From: Drosophila pseudoobscura
Taxonomy: Eukaryota > Arthropoda > Insecta > Diptera > Drosophilidae
Reading direction: 5' to 3'
Length of the DNA stretch: 64,000 bases
NCBI RefSeq assembly: GCF_009870125.1
Contig: NC_046681.1
Location: 10,429,001-10,493,000 of the forward strand
In this document: piece by piece, positions 1-11,779 of the stretch
Layout: each line of letters opens with the position of its first letter
Position numbering within the stretch: position 1 is the first letter of the stretch
Notes under the pieces: model-generated
Seen by the model: the letters and a program-made list of their open reading frames with translations, nothing else
Told to the model about the DNA's origin: nothing
The model's database searches: none
Position numbers and translations under genes: made by a program

Positions 1-910
1 AAAATATACCGTCTCATTTGAAAAATATACCTTAAATATACTGACGAATTCAAGTTCTATCAAATTCCTCGTTTTTGATATTCCGTCGAATATTACGAGC
101 TATTTTGAGCCTTTAGCGCTGCCCACATAATTTTATCCAAATAATGAACATATTTTCTACTTGACTGTTTTATTTTAATTACTTGCTTTATGGCATTTCG
201 CCTAAAAAAGGTTTTAGCAAAAAAGGTCAAAGAAAAAGGAGCAAGTGAGCAATCGTTCCTATTCCTCAATTTTGATATTCTGTTGAATAATGCTGGCTAA
301 CTAAGACTTTTATACCTGCCTATATAATTTTAAACCATTGATAATTTCATTTTCTACATGATTGGCTAGTTGTTAGTCCTTGCTTTTATTGTATTTGGAC
401 TAAAACAAGGTCTATACAAAAAAGTTCAACCCAATACAGTCAAAGTGTGGTCGCTTCAATGGTCAACCAGAGAATGGGCCTTTGCATACTCCATTTCGTT
501 AAATTGATATGAAGATACTGTTTTAAAAACTGTTTTCAAACGTAATTGCCAAATAATTTCTCAAATTGATATGTTTTAGACGTAGTCATGCATTTTATAA
601 AATTCCTGTATAAATATTTCAATCCCGATACCAATTCTTGGTCTCTGTAAGAAGACCTCTACATTCAAAATATCGTTGGAGTACCTTTAAAACATAGACT
701 GACTAGTTTTTGCATACATTGAAGCCGAACATGACAAACATTTCCTCCATTCTATAATATCCTCTTCCCAAGGGTATCAGAATGTTGCTCTATGTCCATG
801 CAAAGTAGCCGCAACTTTTGACTCATTATTTCTACCGATTCATACCCGATTTGAAGAGAGCGAAAAAGAGAGCCTTAACCGATTTGAAGAGAGCAAAAAG
901 AGCCAATTAC
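1..910. repeat. Dispersed AT-rich repeat, copy 1 (longest copy, may continue to the left)
   Basis: This is the longest of four related copies (others near 39.15-39.56, 52.71-53.31 and 62.59-62.83 kb). It opens with AAATATACC motifs, followed by blocks shared with the other copies: GACGAATTCAAGTTCTAT, TTGATATTCCGT, GCCCACATAATTTTA and TTGCTTTTAT. The front block is partly duplicated (about 1-230 and 255-420). The middle (about 480-800) matches copy 3, including TTCTTGGTCTCTGTAAGAA and GACAAACATTT. The tail (about 825-905) matches the tail of copy 2 (ACCGATTCATAC, GAGAGCCTTAACCGATTTGA). No coding frame and no terminal inverted repeats were seen. A non-autonomous mobile element family is the likely origin, but the class is unknown. 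Confidence 0.75.
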
Positions 911-1265
911 CGTTTCGAAAAAGCCCACAGTCCCCTTTATTTAAATAACTTGAGCTGAGCCGTGGCTGCGTCAGTTTTGACCTTGCAAATCGTAAAAATA
1001 TAACGATTTTGTTGTTGAGATTTTTATTTAAAATGTTGGAAAGTACACAAATTTATGGTCCTGTCCTTGCTCACCAAGTCGCCCATTGTCAACTTTGCGT
1101 TTTGAATCTGGCGGGCAATTCTAGATCTAGCCCGATGAATGACGTGAGTAGTGAAATCTCCCATCACTACTTGCAGTGTGATTGGTGGCGCTTCCAATGT
1201 GACCATTCTCTCAACAGCAAATGTTTACATTTAGATTTGAAAACTAATAAACATTTACGTTAGTT

Positions 1266-2387
1266 TTATGCCACTTTCAGTCTTTTAATGGGTGGTTTTA
1301 TTTCAGTTTGCTCTTCATTTTGAACGTCTTTCGACATTTCGGTGCCTAACCCATCCATTTCGTCATCTTCCGCTCCGCTTTGGTCATCGTCGGAAAACAC
1401 TATGGGACCATTTCCCTTAACAAACATTATTGTTTTGCCCAAACGTCGCGATTCGGCACGCAAAAAGATTTGCCGACAGAAACGATCCACAGCATTCTTT
1501 CCCTGATCCTCCGACAAACCAAATATAAAGGCTCTAAAATGATAAATTGATACAAGTTAGAAGCCAAAGCAAATCTGGCGAAACTTACAGATTCGCGACA
1601 TCGTAGGGTCCACGCAGCTGGAACTCATGCTCTGCTCCACTGCTGAGAATTATATTTTTTGACTTGCCCTTGATGGAGTAGTTCTGGGCCATCTTTATCA
1701 TGTCCTTGCGATTGTTGGAGTCGGCAATAGCTGGGGCGTATTTGATCTCGAAGAACATGCCACGACGAACGGCCACCTGGTAGGCCTTTCTGTTGACCGA
1801 AAGCCTCGAACCAGCAACAGGATCGAAGGTTATTATGTCCCCTGTGAATGTGGTGCAGCAATGCTGTTGGAGAACGGAGAATAAATGAGAGTTCCAAGAG
1901 TTTATACCCTAGGGCGCTTACCGTCAGTGCGGCATCGGTTTTGGGCTGTCCAGCAATAAGATTGAACTTTCTCAGATTATACGAAACACTCTAAACGGGA
2001 CATAATACATTAGTACGGGAAAAAATAGCATACAATTAATAGCTTACCATCGCATGCGACAGATTTACATCCACATAGAGAATTGTTATCCTCTGCAAAA
2101 TTCTCAGCTTGTCGGCAAACTCCTTCCGCAAATGCTCGATGCTGTGTGGTGCGGGAAACATCTCGGAGCCACGTTTACCGGCATCCTTTTTGCTGTGGTC
2201 GAAGCTCTGGTCGATGGCAATCGTCTTATAGCCCACTAGAGGTTTTGGATAACAATTAATGCATTCCCGCACTCAATCACACTCTAATCAACTCACACTC
2301 CACCAATTCGTTGAGTATGGCCCGCATTTGTTTGTCATCTTTGTTGAATGGTACGCAAAAGTCGAAAAATGGTTTGGTTTGTTCCAT
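1266..2387 (-). CDS. Rpp30: Ribonuclease P/MRP protein subunit p30 (Rpp30)
   Basis: Protein subunit of nuclear RNase P and MRP, which process the 5' end of tRNA precursors and rRNA. Five exons on the minus strand fit in frame: 2387-2297, 2235-2048, 1990-1922, 1863-1589 and 1533-1266, giving 296 aa. The start at 2387 opens with MEQTKPFFDFCVPFN. Family hallmarks are LGYKTIAIDQSF early, FFEIKYAPAI in the middle and the strongly conserved GKSKNIILSSGAE and LRGPYDVANL before the last intron. The C-terminus is acidic and then basic (KRLKVA), as in many p30 proteins. All four introns have GT-AG ends and are short. The length fits the family (human p30 is about 270 aa). It is divergent from the NXF-like gene, with about 1 kb between the two start codons. 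Confidence 0.93.
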
Positions 2388-3414
2388 TTCTTAATGTTAT
2401 ATGCCGCAAGCACGTGCAACTGGTGCTCATGTAAAATTGGTGCACTTCGATGTTAAATATAATATTTAATAGCTATTGAATGTTGGCACTACGAACAAAA
2501 CTAGTTTTTGAGGTTTCTGTTGCATTGCATTAATACAAATTAAATAAAATTCGGCGCAAAAAATGTTCTCTGTTTACATTTGATAAATTTATTACATGGC
2601 AACAACACGGTATCTACACTTTTGCTACACAATGGAAGGAAAAATAAGGTAGACTCTCACGTTGCGTTCATGATGAATGAACGAACTTAACCCACTTAAC
2701 CCCCCTCTTTTTAAACAGGTGAACCACTTGAGTTAAACCGCTAAAAATACAACTAACTGTGAAGTGTTCTTTCTCTTTTTTTAATTTAAAAAAATGACCA
2801 CGTGTCATTATGTGTGTTATGTAAACCACAATTAGATTGACCCAAATTACCAACTGATACTAGTTTCAGGCTAGGCAAGTCTAGACATATTAAATATTAT
2901 AAACTGTTATTTTCTGAAAAGAACATAATATACTTGCCATAAACTTGATGTTTATAACAAGCCATTTATTTGAACTGGTGAAGAATTGTTCCAAAATTAG
3001 TTGTTGGGAGTTATATAGTGCTGCCAAGGGTTGCAGGTTGGGTAAAGCAAGAGATAAACAAAACAAGCACACGGTTTGCACTATGCCTTCGTCTAATAAT
3101 CTTGAAATCAATGTTTTGACTTTCTATGGGCGAAATCAGATTGCTCTGCCAGCAGACCAATTAAAATACAAACTACAGCATATATTTCCCTCGCTCACAA
3201 TGCCTGCTTCCGCCCTATCTGGTTTTTAAATTTGAAACTATAACTACATTGGGTTCGTTCGCCATATTGTTAAGTGTGACCATGCATTAGAAGCCTTCTG
3301 ACATTTGCCATTGACGTCATTGACTCCATTTTAGTGTTCACACACATATAGCTTTTTTTTGTCGACGCTAATTTGACTGTGCAATTAACGTTTTTTGATT
3401 TAATAAAACAAACG
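2388..3414. other. Intergenic interval between divergent Rpp30 and the NXF-like gene
   Basis: AT-rich and without a convincing coding frame. The only recognisable element is AAGTGTGACCA at about 3272-3282, which is the reverse complement of the fly core-promoter motif YGGTCACACTR. It lies about 135 bp before the NXF-like start codon but is inverted relative to that gene. Confidence 0.5.
3272..3282 (-). promoter_or_regulatory. Inverted YGGTCACACTR core-promoter motif (Ohler motif 1)
   Basis: AAGTGTGACCA on the plus strand is the reverse complement of the Drosophila motif 1 consensus. The distance to the NXF-like ATG at 3415 is typical of this motif, but the orientation is opposite, so its role for that gene is uncertain. 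Confidence 0.4.
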
Positions 3415-5244
3415 ATGAAGATCCCAACCAGTGAAAAAATAAATGAATCAGCCGATCGCCTTGGGGTGCAAATGAAAGCACAACTGTATACCGGCCTGAG
3501 CCACATAAAGAAAAACTTTCAAGACAAGAAAATGTTGAACGCGTACACAGAAGCTCTGATGGCCGTCTCTTCACACGTGACTGCTTCACTCCTCCTTGAA
3601 AAGCTAGATCGCATTAGCAGTCAATACCGGACGACTAGCAAAGCCATCGTGAGATGGACCACGGTGGAAATGTCAGGATGTGGGAACGTCGCTGACGCGT
3701 ACATTTTCGTGTCCCTCAAATACCTGGTAACGCCCGAGACGCTCGAACTGTTCAATTACAAGCGCAATGGCTCACTCGGATCCTTTTCGTTGGACAACCT
3801 TTTGACTGCCAATCGATTGAAGCGGCTGCAGACAAAATTGAGTGTGATTTTTAGCTGCCAGAGCATTCAGATACGCGTGATTGAGGGCATACCCGAGCAC
3901 ACGCTGAATGCTGTAATTACTTCAGAATTCGAGGCGGCTGCCACAGATGCTTTGCATTCCTCCTACGACGACGCCACTCTCACTCTCAACCTCTCGCGTT
4001 TTCACGCCAAGCCGGAACTGAGCCCTCACTTTTGCCCCTTATACGTGGACAAGTTTTTGGAGGGCGTTCTGCGCTTAATATCCAAAGAAACGCCCCAGGT
4101 GTCTAAGATCGTTCTCAGAGACAACTACTTGTGCTCGCTGAAGGCATTTAGTGTGATTCCTAATGGATTGTTAGCCGGCTTGGATTGCCTGGATATAAGC
4201 TCGAACAAAATTGGCGATCTACGCGAACTACAGTATCTGACCAATCTGAATTTGAAGAATCTAATCCTACAGGGCAATGGGGTGGCTAATCCAAAAAATG
4301 ACATTCTAGCCATTCTTCCCCAACTCCAGAACGTGGAGAGATGTCGCCAATCGCAGAACAAGGAGAACGTTTCTATGGGTCGGCCAAAATTGAAGCTGTT
4401 CGATGGTACAGTACCCGTAAACTTCGTCAATAACATCATCCATAATTTCTACCAGTTATTCGATCATCCCGATCAACGCTCCCAGCTGGAGCAATGCTAC
4501 CACGAGTTGGCCACGTTCTCCTTGAGTGTGACGGAGGCGATGAAGCAGGTCTCTGCCTACAGGCTCTACAATCGCAATTACACGAGCCCACAATCTGCTT
4601 TTGCCCGCTCGGCAAAGCTGCAGGTTGGTCGTAAGGCTGTGGTCCATGCTCTGGGTCGCTTGCCCAAGATGGAAACCTATCTCCCAGGACTCAACGTAGA
4701 TATACAGATGTCCACTTCTCACGTGCGCATTTTCACCATTACTGGCCGCTTTACGGAATACAGCTCCACTGGCCAAGATCTGCGTAACTTCCAGCGCAAC
4801 TTTGTATTGGAGCGGCAAGAATCACCAACCATCTGGTTGATAAAAAACGATATGCTCTGCATAATTCCAGCCATTGAGAATAAGTGTATTAATCGGTACA
4901 AGGCTTTGAACGAGTCCCATGGGCACTCTGGGCTGGAGCAAATTAACATCAATACGGCAACGTCACCACGAATATCAAAAATTCGCGAAAGCTTGGGCGG
5001 AAATACACTACTCAAGGAAATAAATGCAGTGTCTCCAATCATTCGGAGCACGCCTGCAGAACTAAAGGATATGCATCGTTTAAATGGGCCTGGTGCAAGT
5101 TTATATTCAAATGGTCAGGACTTCATATCCGAGCACCTACAACAAGATGTCCTGATACCAGATAAAAATGATGATAACTTGACCGATGATTCCGATGATT
5201 CCGATAAGCTCGTCATCAAAATAGAAAAAGAGTTTGATCTATAA
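3415..5244 (+). CDS. Nuclear RNA export factor (NXF/TAP family) paralog
   Basis: Single-exon gene of 609 aa. The first in-frame ATG is at 3415 (MKIPTSEKIN). The order of segments resembles NXF1/TAP. A divergent N-terminal region precedes leucine-rich repeats at about residues 215-325 (DCLDISSNKI, NLNLKNLILQGN). An NTF2-like domain follows at about 327-495 (FVNNIIHNFYQLFD, then TFSLSV, then NFQRNFVLERQ). NXF proteins pair with Nxt1/p15 through this domain and move RNA through nuclear pores. I see no C-terminal UBA-like (TAP-C) domain: after about residue 500 the protein is Ser/Asn-rich and ends in an acidic stretch (DDSDDSD). Sequence divergence and the lost UBA fit a specialised paralog, for example germline, rather than the main export receptor. 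Which fly Nxf gene is orthologous cannot be settled from here. Confidence 0.8.
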   Translation: MKIPTSEKINESADRLGVQMKAQLYTGLSHIKKNFQDKKMLNAYTEALMAVSSHVTASLLLEKLDRISSQYRTTSKAIVRWTTVEMSGCGNVADAYIFVSLKYLVTPETLELFNYKRNGSLGSFSLDNLLTANRLKRLQTKLSVIFSCQSIQIRVIEGIPEHTLNAVITSEFEAAATDALHSSYDDATLTLNLSRFHAKPELSPHFCPLYVDKFLEGVLRLISKETPQVSKIVLRDNYLCSLKAFSVIPNGLLAGLDCLDISSNKIGDLRELQYLTNLNLKNLILQGNGVANPKNDILAILPQLQNVERCRQSQNKENVSMGRPKLKLFDGTVPVNFVNNIIHNFYQLFDHPDQRSQLEQCYHELATFSLSVTEAMKQVSAYRLYNRNYTSPQSAFARSAKLQVGRKAVVHALGRLPKMETYLPGLNVDIQMSTSHVRIFTITGRFTEYSSTGQDLRNFQRNFVLERQESPTIWLIKNDMLCIIPAIENKCINRYKALNESHGHSGLEQININTATSPRISKIRESLGGNTLLKEINAVSPIIRSTPAELKDMHRLNGPGASLYSNGQDFISEHLQQDVLIPDKNDDNLTDDSDDSDKLVIKIEKEFDL

Positions 5245-6083
5245 CATAGTTCAGAATCCTAATTAATTACTTAAACACTTCTCAAATACACTGACACACA
5301 CAACCACATAATTATAGAAAAGAAAAAAGGAGTCCGTAGTCCTTATATTACTTCCCTAAAAAACCTACAAACACAACTCGAAGACCTTCACCCGCATCAA
5401 GCGACGGAATCTGCAGTTCGTGAGTAGAAATTAATTCTCTTGAATTTTTCATGCCAAAGCTATTTCCCATCTAATCCCATATGTATTTCTGCAGATCCAA
5501 CATTCATCTTCAATCAACGAGAGTGGCACACCGACGATGCTGCAACTGGATATTGGAGGTCTAGTCACTTCCTGCAGGACACATCGCCGCCGTCTTCCAT
5601 CGTGATCACCTCGGCAGACTTTAGCAATCTCAACTTTCTTCAATCCACAATCAGCCAATCCAATCAGAAGCTGAGCCTCACTACCACTCCGATCAACCAG
5701 ACGGACAACGGCATAAACAGGGGCGCAAGGTCCTGGAATCGCTGACATTGCGTGAGGTGGATCGCATTCTGATGAACAGCACGGAGAGCATACCCAAATC
5801 CCCTGGACGCAGATCGCACCATGCTGATGTCTATGCGCCCACCCTGTCCATGTTCATCCGGTGGTCTTTTCACCTGCACGCTCATGCTGCAATCCGGGTC
5901 TGAATCCCTGCCGGTCGATGATCCAAACTTGATTATATAATAGAGAGATAACTTTTGCACTGCTTTCACCTAGATGCCATCAAAGTAAACCATTTAAAAA
6001 ATAAAATACAAACATTTCAAATTTTTTAATTGAAATTTGATGCCGCCGGCATCAGCAGTTGAGTCGGATTCGGAGGCTCGGCG
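5245..6083 (+). other. 5' region of the TEX2-like gene with broken reading frame
   Basis: The stretch looks coding but does not stay in one frame. After a good acceptor (TTTCTGCAG, about 5494) frame 1 reads ADPTFIFNQREWHTDD through FLQSTISQSNQKL and stops near 5745. From about 5712 a different frame reads KVLESLTLREVDRILMNSTE, so a 1-base shift lies around 5705-5715. A third continuation (about 5809-5936) reads DRTMLMSMRPP and then stops. A further segment at 6040-6085 (PPASAVESDSEARRW) is again one base out of frame with the downstream exon. A possible upstream exon at about 5370-5419 ends at TTC|GTGAGT. Assembly indels, decay of the N-terminal exons or unrecognised splicing could each explain this. 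Confidence 0.45.
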
Positions 6084-9000
6084 GTGGCCCACATCCACAA
6101 GTCCAACGAGAAGGCCAATCATCAGGCGGCAGCCATGAACAGGAAGAACATCAGCCCCAGTCCCAGTGCGCCGTCCTGTTCGTTTCGTAGCGGCTTTCTG
6201 CGAAGACGCAACGTGCTCGATGCGGACAGTGAGCCATCGACCAGCCAGCAGGCAGCAGAGGCCAGGCAGAATGCCTCCACCTCCTCCATGGAGATTACCA
6301 TTGCCAGTGGCAAGGCAAAGCACCGGGGCAAGGCCCGCAAGGATATGGAGATTGAGGCTAGAGTTGAGGTGCTCGAGGACATGATACCCATGTCGATCAA
6401 CCGAGCAGGTTTGCCGGTCGTGCGGCCAGATTTGGAGCAGGCGCCTACGGATGATAGGAATGGCGGGAGGAAGGGAGATGGGGTCGATACACGCGTGTCC
6501 TTTGATGAAAGGCCTCCCGATAGGCCACAATCCAAGTCGCGGTTCAGCTTATTTTCCAGAGGAAGCTCTATCAGCTTAACTGGATGGCGTAGTCATCGCG
6601 GAACGGTGTCATCCATTGCCACGCCCATAGCGCTGGGGGCCTCCATGGTGGTGCTGATGATCCTGCCGATGCAGGACTTCCTACGCGGTGTCTTCGCCAC
6701 AATGCTGTTCAAGGCTCTAATGGACTCCTGCGGCAAACACCTGCGCTGGGTCTTTGATCATTTCATGTTCTCCGCCCATCCGGAAAGGGGTGTCTTCGGG
6801 ATACCGAACTACGAGGACATGCCCATCTGTGAGATCCCATCGTCGGCGGATCAAAGGACGATTGTGACATACTCGGGCTGGATGAACGAGATAGACAGCT
6901 ACGATCCGCACACCTTCTCCTTCCACCTGACACGATCAATCTATGTGCGACTGGATGGCTGCATCCTGAATATGTCCGGCACCCAAGCGAGGATACCGAA
7001 GCGTTGCATGTGGAACGAGCAGCCCATCGATACCAAGAAGGTCCTTTTCACCGATCATCGCTCCTATGATCTGAGGGACTGTCGCGTTGAGCTACTGCCC
7101 GAAGGCCTGGCCAAGAAGCGGTGAACATTTGCTCCTTGAGAAGGACCTCTCTTCAACACTCATATTTAATTGTCTTCTTTTGCAGCTACTTCAATCGCAA
7201 GTATCCCATCCAGCTGACCATCCAGAACGCCTGTAAGTCACCCTCGGCTAGTCTGTCAACTGAATCTCTGTTGATCTCAACGCTCAGGCTGGAGTCCAAG
7301 GAGGCCCGAACATCACTAAGCCTTGCCGAGGGCTCCACGCCAGCCGCTGAGGATCAGGATAAACAGAATCTTGCCGCAGACATGAGACGCATTCAATCGA
7401 ACTCGAACTCGAACTCTGAACAATCTCGGAACAATGTCTATGCGGACGTGGAGCTGAACGACATCTCGGTGCCCTGTGGCGATGAGGTTCGCCTGTTGCT
7501 CTTCACGCGATGTGACCGGGAGAAGGAGGACTGGTATCGCCGCTTCATCGCCGCCAGCAAGGGGCGTGTCCATGAGCAGGAGCTTCAGGTGCCGATGGCA
7601 CGTTTTGTGGAGGACACTGACCTGCAGATGGCCGCCGCCAGGCAGGCAGCAGCCCGCATGGACGACGCCATGGGTGGACTCAAGGTGAGCAGGTGCTTTC
7701 GTGTTTTATCTCGACCCCGGTCGTTAATATACGAGTACCTTGCACTTACCATAGGCGGTCCCGAAGGATAATCAGATGGATAATCGGAGCTTGGGCGAGG
7801 TATCGTTTGCCACCACTGTGACTGAAGGTCAGCAGACGCCCGATTTAGAGATCGAAGAGATAACCTTGGATGATTTACTTACCGAGGCGCCAAAGGAGGA
7901 GACATTCGAGGGAATGATCATGAGTTCCGATGTGTCTAGGAATCCTCCAGATTATGTCCGTTTCATGTCCGTCTACCAGGTGTGGCTCCTTTTCTCCCTC
8001 CGATTTTTCACTTGTAGTTTTCTATTTTTCTCTTCGATCCATGTAGAAAGCTTGCCGACAGTCCCAGATCCCAGTTACCAAAGTATCCCGCCTCGAGAAC
8101 GGCTCAGAGAAAAAGAAAGTATGTTTGTTGGTTTGATTTTCTGCCTATTTGACATTTTAATGTGCGAAAGACCAAATAATAAGCAACATTCCTACATAGA
8201 ATCGGCGCGCCAAGCGCCAAGAACATGAATTATGGAAGGGCGTTAACCATTCCCTGTTTCTGGGCCCCTCCGGCAGCGTAGTCTGGGCCAATGTCCTGAT
8301 GGGGCGGTGCCTCTTCAGCATGCTGCATGACGCGATACTCCAAGAAAGGATCAAGGAATTTCTGCAGAAGAAGCTCAACTCCGTTAAGGTAAGTGGAAAA
8401 AAGTCAAAGAATCATTTGTAGAGACCTTTTTATGGCTGTGATTGGTCCCACAGTTGCCCAGCTACATGGAGGAGGTGATCATAACGAACATCTATATGGG
8501 CGGATCGCCCGTGCTGTGCCATCGAGTCTCCCAGCCTATGCTGGACGAGCGCGGTGTGTGGGTGGATGCGGACCTCACCTACGAGGGACTGGCTCACATT
8601 ACGGTGACCACCAAGCTCAATTTGCGGCGAATCCGAGCCAAGGCCAAGGCCACGCCATTGCAAGCCGAAAGCGTTCCCAGCGCATCGGCCCAGCGAGATC
8701 TACCTCAGTATATGGGGGACGATGACACACCGATGGACAGCACGACCGCCATCTACGACAGCGATGGCGGGAGTAGTGGCTCCTCCGACGAAGTTGACAG
8801 CCCACCGACGGGCGCCACAACTGAGAATGCGTCCAGGACTGAGTAAGTTCCCCTCTTCCATGCTGGATTCCTGCTGAATTCCCGCTGAATTCCCGCTGAT
8901 ATCCTCTCTGCGATTGTTTCAGCTCCCAAAACACGCCGAGGAAAACACAAAGCATCTTCAAGATGGTCCAACGGAAAGCCGGATCAAAACTATCCCGATA

Positions 9001-9328
9001 TGTCAATGAGCTGCCGTACGTGCAGCGACGCATAGAGAGAATGAATGCAAACATCACGCTGCGCGTTGATCTCAATGGCATGGTGGCTCGTGGGACAATC
9101 AACATACCGCCCCCGCCGTCCGATCGGGTGTGGTTGTGCTTCCGGGGGCCACCACGATTGTGGATATCCACGAAGCCTCAAGTGGGCGACAAGTCCGTCG
9201 ACTGGACATTTGTTACCAACGTCATTGAGAGCAAGCTGTGCGAGACTGTCAACAAGTTTTTAGTCTACCCGAATATGGTGGATGTTACCATACCCCTCCT
9301 GGCCAAACCCAGCTACGAGGACGAGTAG
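6084..9328 (+). CDS. TEX2-like SMP-domain lipid transfer protein (5' end uncertain)
   Basis: Seven exons join in frame with GT-AG introns: 6084-7120, 7186-7684, 7755-7979, 8047-8118, 8200-8388, 8454-8842 and 8923-9328 (938 aa from 6084). The first Met in this frame is at 6135, and the true N-terminus may lie further upstream behind frame breaks. A Ser-rich leader is followed by a hydrophobic segment (about 6610-6710) and a PH-like region (VTYSGWMNEIDSYDPHTFSFHL). WYRRFIAASKG and the SMP domain come next, recognisable from FLGPSGSVVWANVLMGRC, LPSYMEEVIITNIYMG and the closing FLVYPNMVDVTIPLL. This order matches TEX2, an ER membrane protein with a lipid-binding SMP domain at organelle contact sites. 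The last two introns are very short. No ortholog symbol is offered. Confidence 0.82.
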
Positions 9329-10075
9329 CCCAACTAAATGTCTAAACGCATATTATCATTTGACACAAAGTGTGTGCACATTCAGAATCTCCCACGTAAA
9401 TTTAACCAGCATAATACATGAGAACTTTTTCCATGATGTACATTTAGAGTGAAAAATTTCTTAATTAGGGCTAAGGTTGAGTTTGGCCAAGGCCAAACGA
9501 TTCGCCAACGATTGAAACGCCGATTTCAGCAAAAACTGTGGAAATATTTCGATAAAATTCATTTTAGAATTTTGTACATTGATGTCTTTTAAAAATGGTT
9601 TGGAATTCACCCAAAAGCGATTTATACTTTTCTTCTCACAATAAATTCTGAGGTTACCGAAAGCCGAGATTGTCCCATTTTTCTGGGTTTTTTTTTTAGA
9701 TAGTTAAATATCTAAGAAAGGCTTTGTGGAAGAACTTTCTTCATCTTTCTTGTATAAACAGCTGAAAAAACTGAAAAAATTAACCTCTTTTTGGATTTTA
9801 ACAGCTTTTAACATCAAAATACAAATTAATAATGAACTTATATTTCAGTTATTCAAATTAGTTAATAAATGTAGAAAATAATATCGGAACAGAGTGATTT
9901 GAAACTTTTAATTTATTGGCCTTGGCGGACCCGTCCATGAAAATGCTTTTGCATTGTAAGTAACAATTAAAGTTCGATATTTAACACACAAAAATATCTA
10001 CATTCTTTTATAAGTCGACATAGGAACAATTAGAATAGTCATTTCCTGCACAAATTCACTTAAACCGAACGAACA
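9329..10075. other. AT-rich interval between convergent genes
   Basis: It holds the 3' ends of the TEX2-like gene and of the dihydrouridine synthase gene. I see only AT-rich sequence with AATAAA-like words and no coding frame. Confidence 0.6.
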
Positions 10076-11779
10076 TCAGGGAACATTCCCTGCCACGACA
10101 GGCGGCACAGGATCACAAACCAGATTCTCAGTGCGGACGCCGGAATCGTTGTTCTCCTCTATTTGGGAATGTTCCTGGTACTTTTTGGCCTTGGCTCGTC
10201 TCGATTTGATTAGTATACCATGGCCGCGACAGTCGCAGTCCTCGCCATAGCACTTGTCCTTGCAGCACACGCGGCATAGATTGAATTCACACTTTGATCC
10301 CTGCGGATTGGCGCATACTGTGCAGTATTGCAGTCGCCGTTCATGTCGTTGGTGGACCTGGTCCTCGGTTTTATTGGGTCGCCGCTGGCGTCTCCGCAGC
10401 TTCTTCATGCGTTTCCGGGAGATTTCATTGCCATCTTTGTCAAAGTATTGACGCTTTGTGCGATTCGGATCAATGGCTGCCAGCTCTTTTTCGGCAATTT
10501 TCTGACGATGGGATTCGGGGGAGGCGCGTATGTACGGCTGGCAGAGCCAGGGTGAAAGCTCGAGCTTCTATCAAGGTAAAAACGTATGAAATTTATAGAT
10601 TTTTCTTTAACTTTTTTAACTTACATCTGTACTAATGGTGGCATCCATTTCCTCCGGTACATACTCTACTTCCTTCTTATGATAGGGCTCATATTTGGCC
10701 TGGACCTTGTCCACAACCGCTTGGAACTGCACTAACTGGTTCGAAGTGGCCAGCGTGTCCCTAAGCTCTGAATTCTGTCGTATGTTCATGCTATAAACAG
10801 TCAGGAAAGTTCTCTTTAAAGGGCCACAAAATAGACATTTATCTGTGTAATCTCACATGTGATGGAAGAGCTTGAAGAGGTGTCCTCTGATATAAGAGCT
10901 GGGACAGGGATACAGATCCACAAATTCTAAGTACTCTTTGGCCACTTGCCAGACGGGCGGTGCTAGGCCTTGAAAGATGGCCGGATTATGTAGATTACCC
11001 TCGGCAGTCATCACACCATCCACGCCCGTCTCGTCCAGACACCGGTGGACATCCTCCAGTCCCAGTATATTGCCATTGGCGAACATCGGTATTTTCAGGT
11101 GCTGTCGCACTTCCTGTATGTAACTCCAATCGGCCACACCTGTCAGGGGTCCCTTCTGCTCTCTGGTCCGGCCATGAACGGTGAGGAGCTGACAGCCGGC
11201 AGCCTCCAGCATTTTGGCATATCGTAAGGTTTTCTCTCGATCCTCGAAGATGCGGATTTTGCAGGTTACCGGAACGGATAGCTTCTCGTGCAGCGTCCTG
11301 ACTAAGAGAGAGAAATGAATTCATTATAATATAAAACCTTTAAGTTAATTCCACTCACCAATATCCGTCAGCAGCTCCCATTCGTCCTGCAGAAATGAGC
11401 CATAGTGTCCCCTCTTGGCGATTGCCTGTGGACACCCCAGATTTATGTCCACAGCATCGCAATGATCCTGCGCCAACAGCGCAGCATCCAGTATCTGTTG
11501 AGCATCATTCCCGCAAAACTGAATGATCAGCGGCCTATCCTCTGGACACGTTTGCAGTGCATCCTTGCGATACTTGGGATCGTGGGCGAACAAATTGGCA
11601 TGGTACATGGGCGAGTAGCAGAGTTCGGCTCCATAGCGACGGCAGAGCATGCGCCAGGCCAGCTCGCTTTGGTCCACCATGGGCGCCACCACATACCGCG
11701 GGGATCCCAGAGTACGGCGATAGAAGTCATACCCCAACAGTTTGGTATTCTCTGTCTCGCCTCCCTCATCGTTGACCAT
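10076..11779 (-). CDS. tRNA-dihydrouridine(16/17) synthase, Dus1 family
   Basis: FMN-dependent enzyme that reduces uridine to dihydrouridine in the tRNA D-loop. Four minus-strand exons join in frame: 11779-11359, 11301-10857, 10790-10625 and 10567-10076 (507 aa). The TIM-barrel opens with [29 protein letters not shown] follows, and the catalytic motif [17 protein letters not shown] puts the active-site Cys at about residue 116. The second exon carries [11 protein letters not shown] and [12 protein letters not shown], which bind phosphate and flavin. The C-terminal extension is highly basic ([16 protein letters not shown]) and then Cys-rich ([25 protein letters not shown]), as in animal Dus1 proteins. 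D. melanogaster CG3645 is the likely ortholog by family and neighbourhood (memory only). All introns are GT-AG. Confidence 0.93.

Noticed and set aside
5440-5969. Minus-strand frames opposite the TEX2-like 5' region
   Set aside because: They are shadows. The plus strand matches the direction and splice signals of the gene, though broken.
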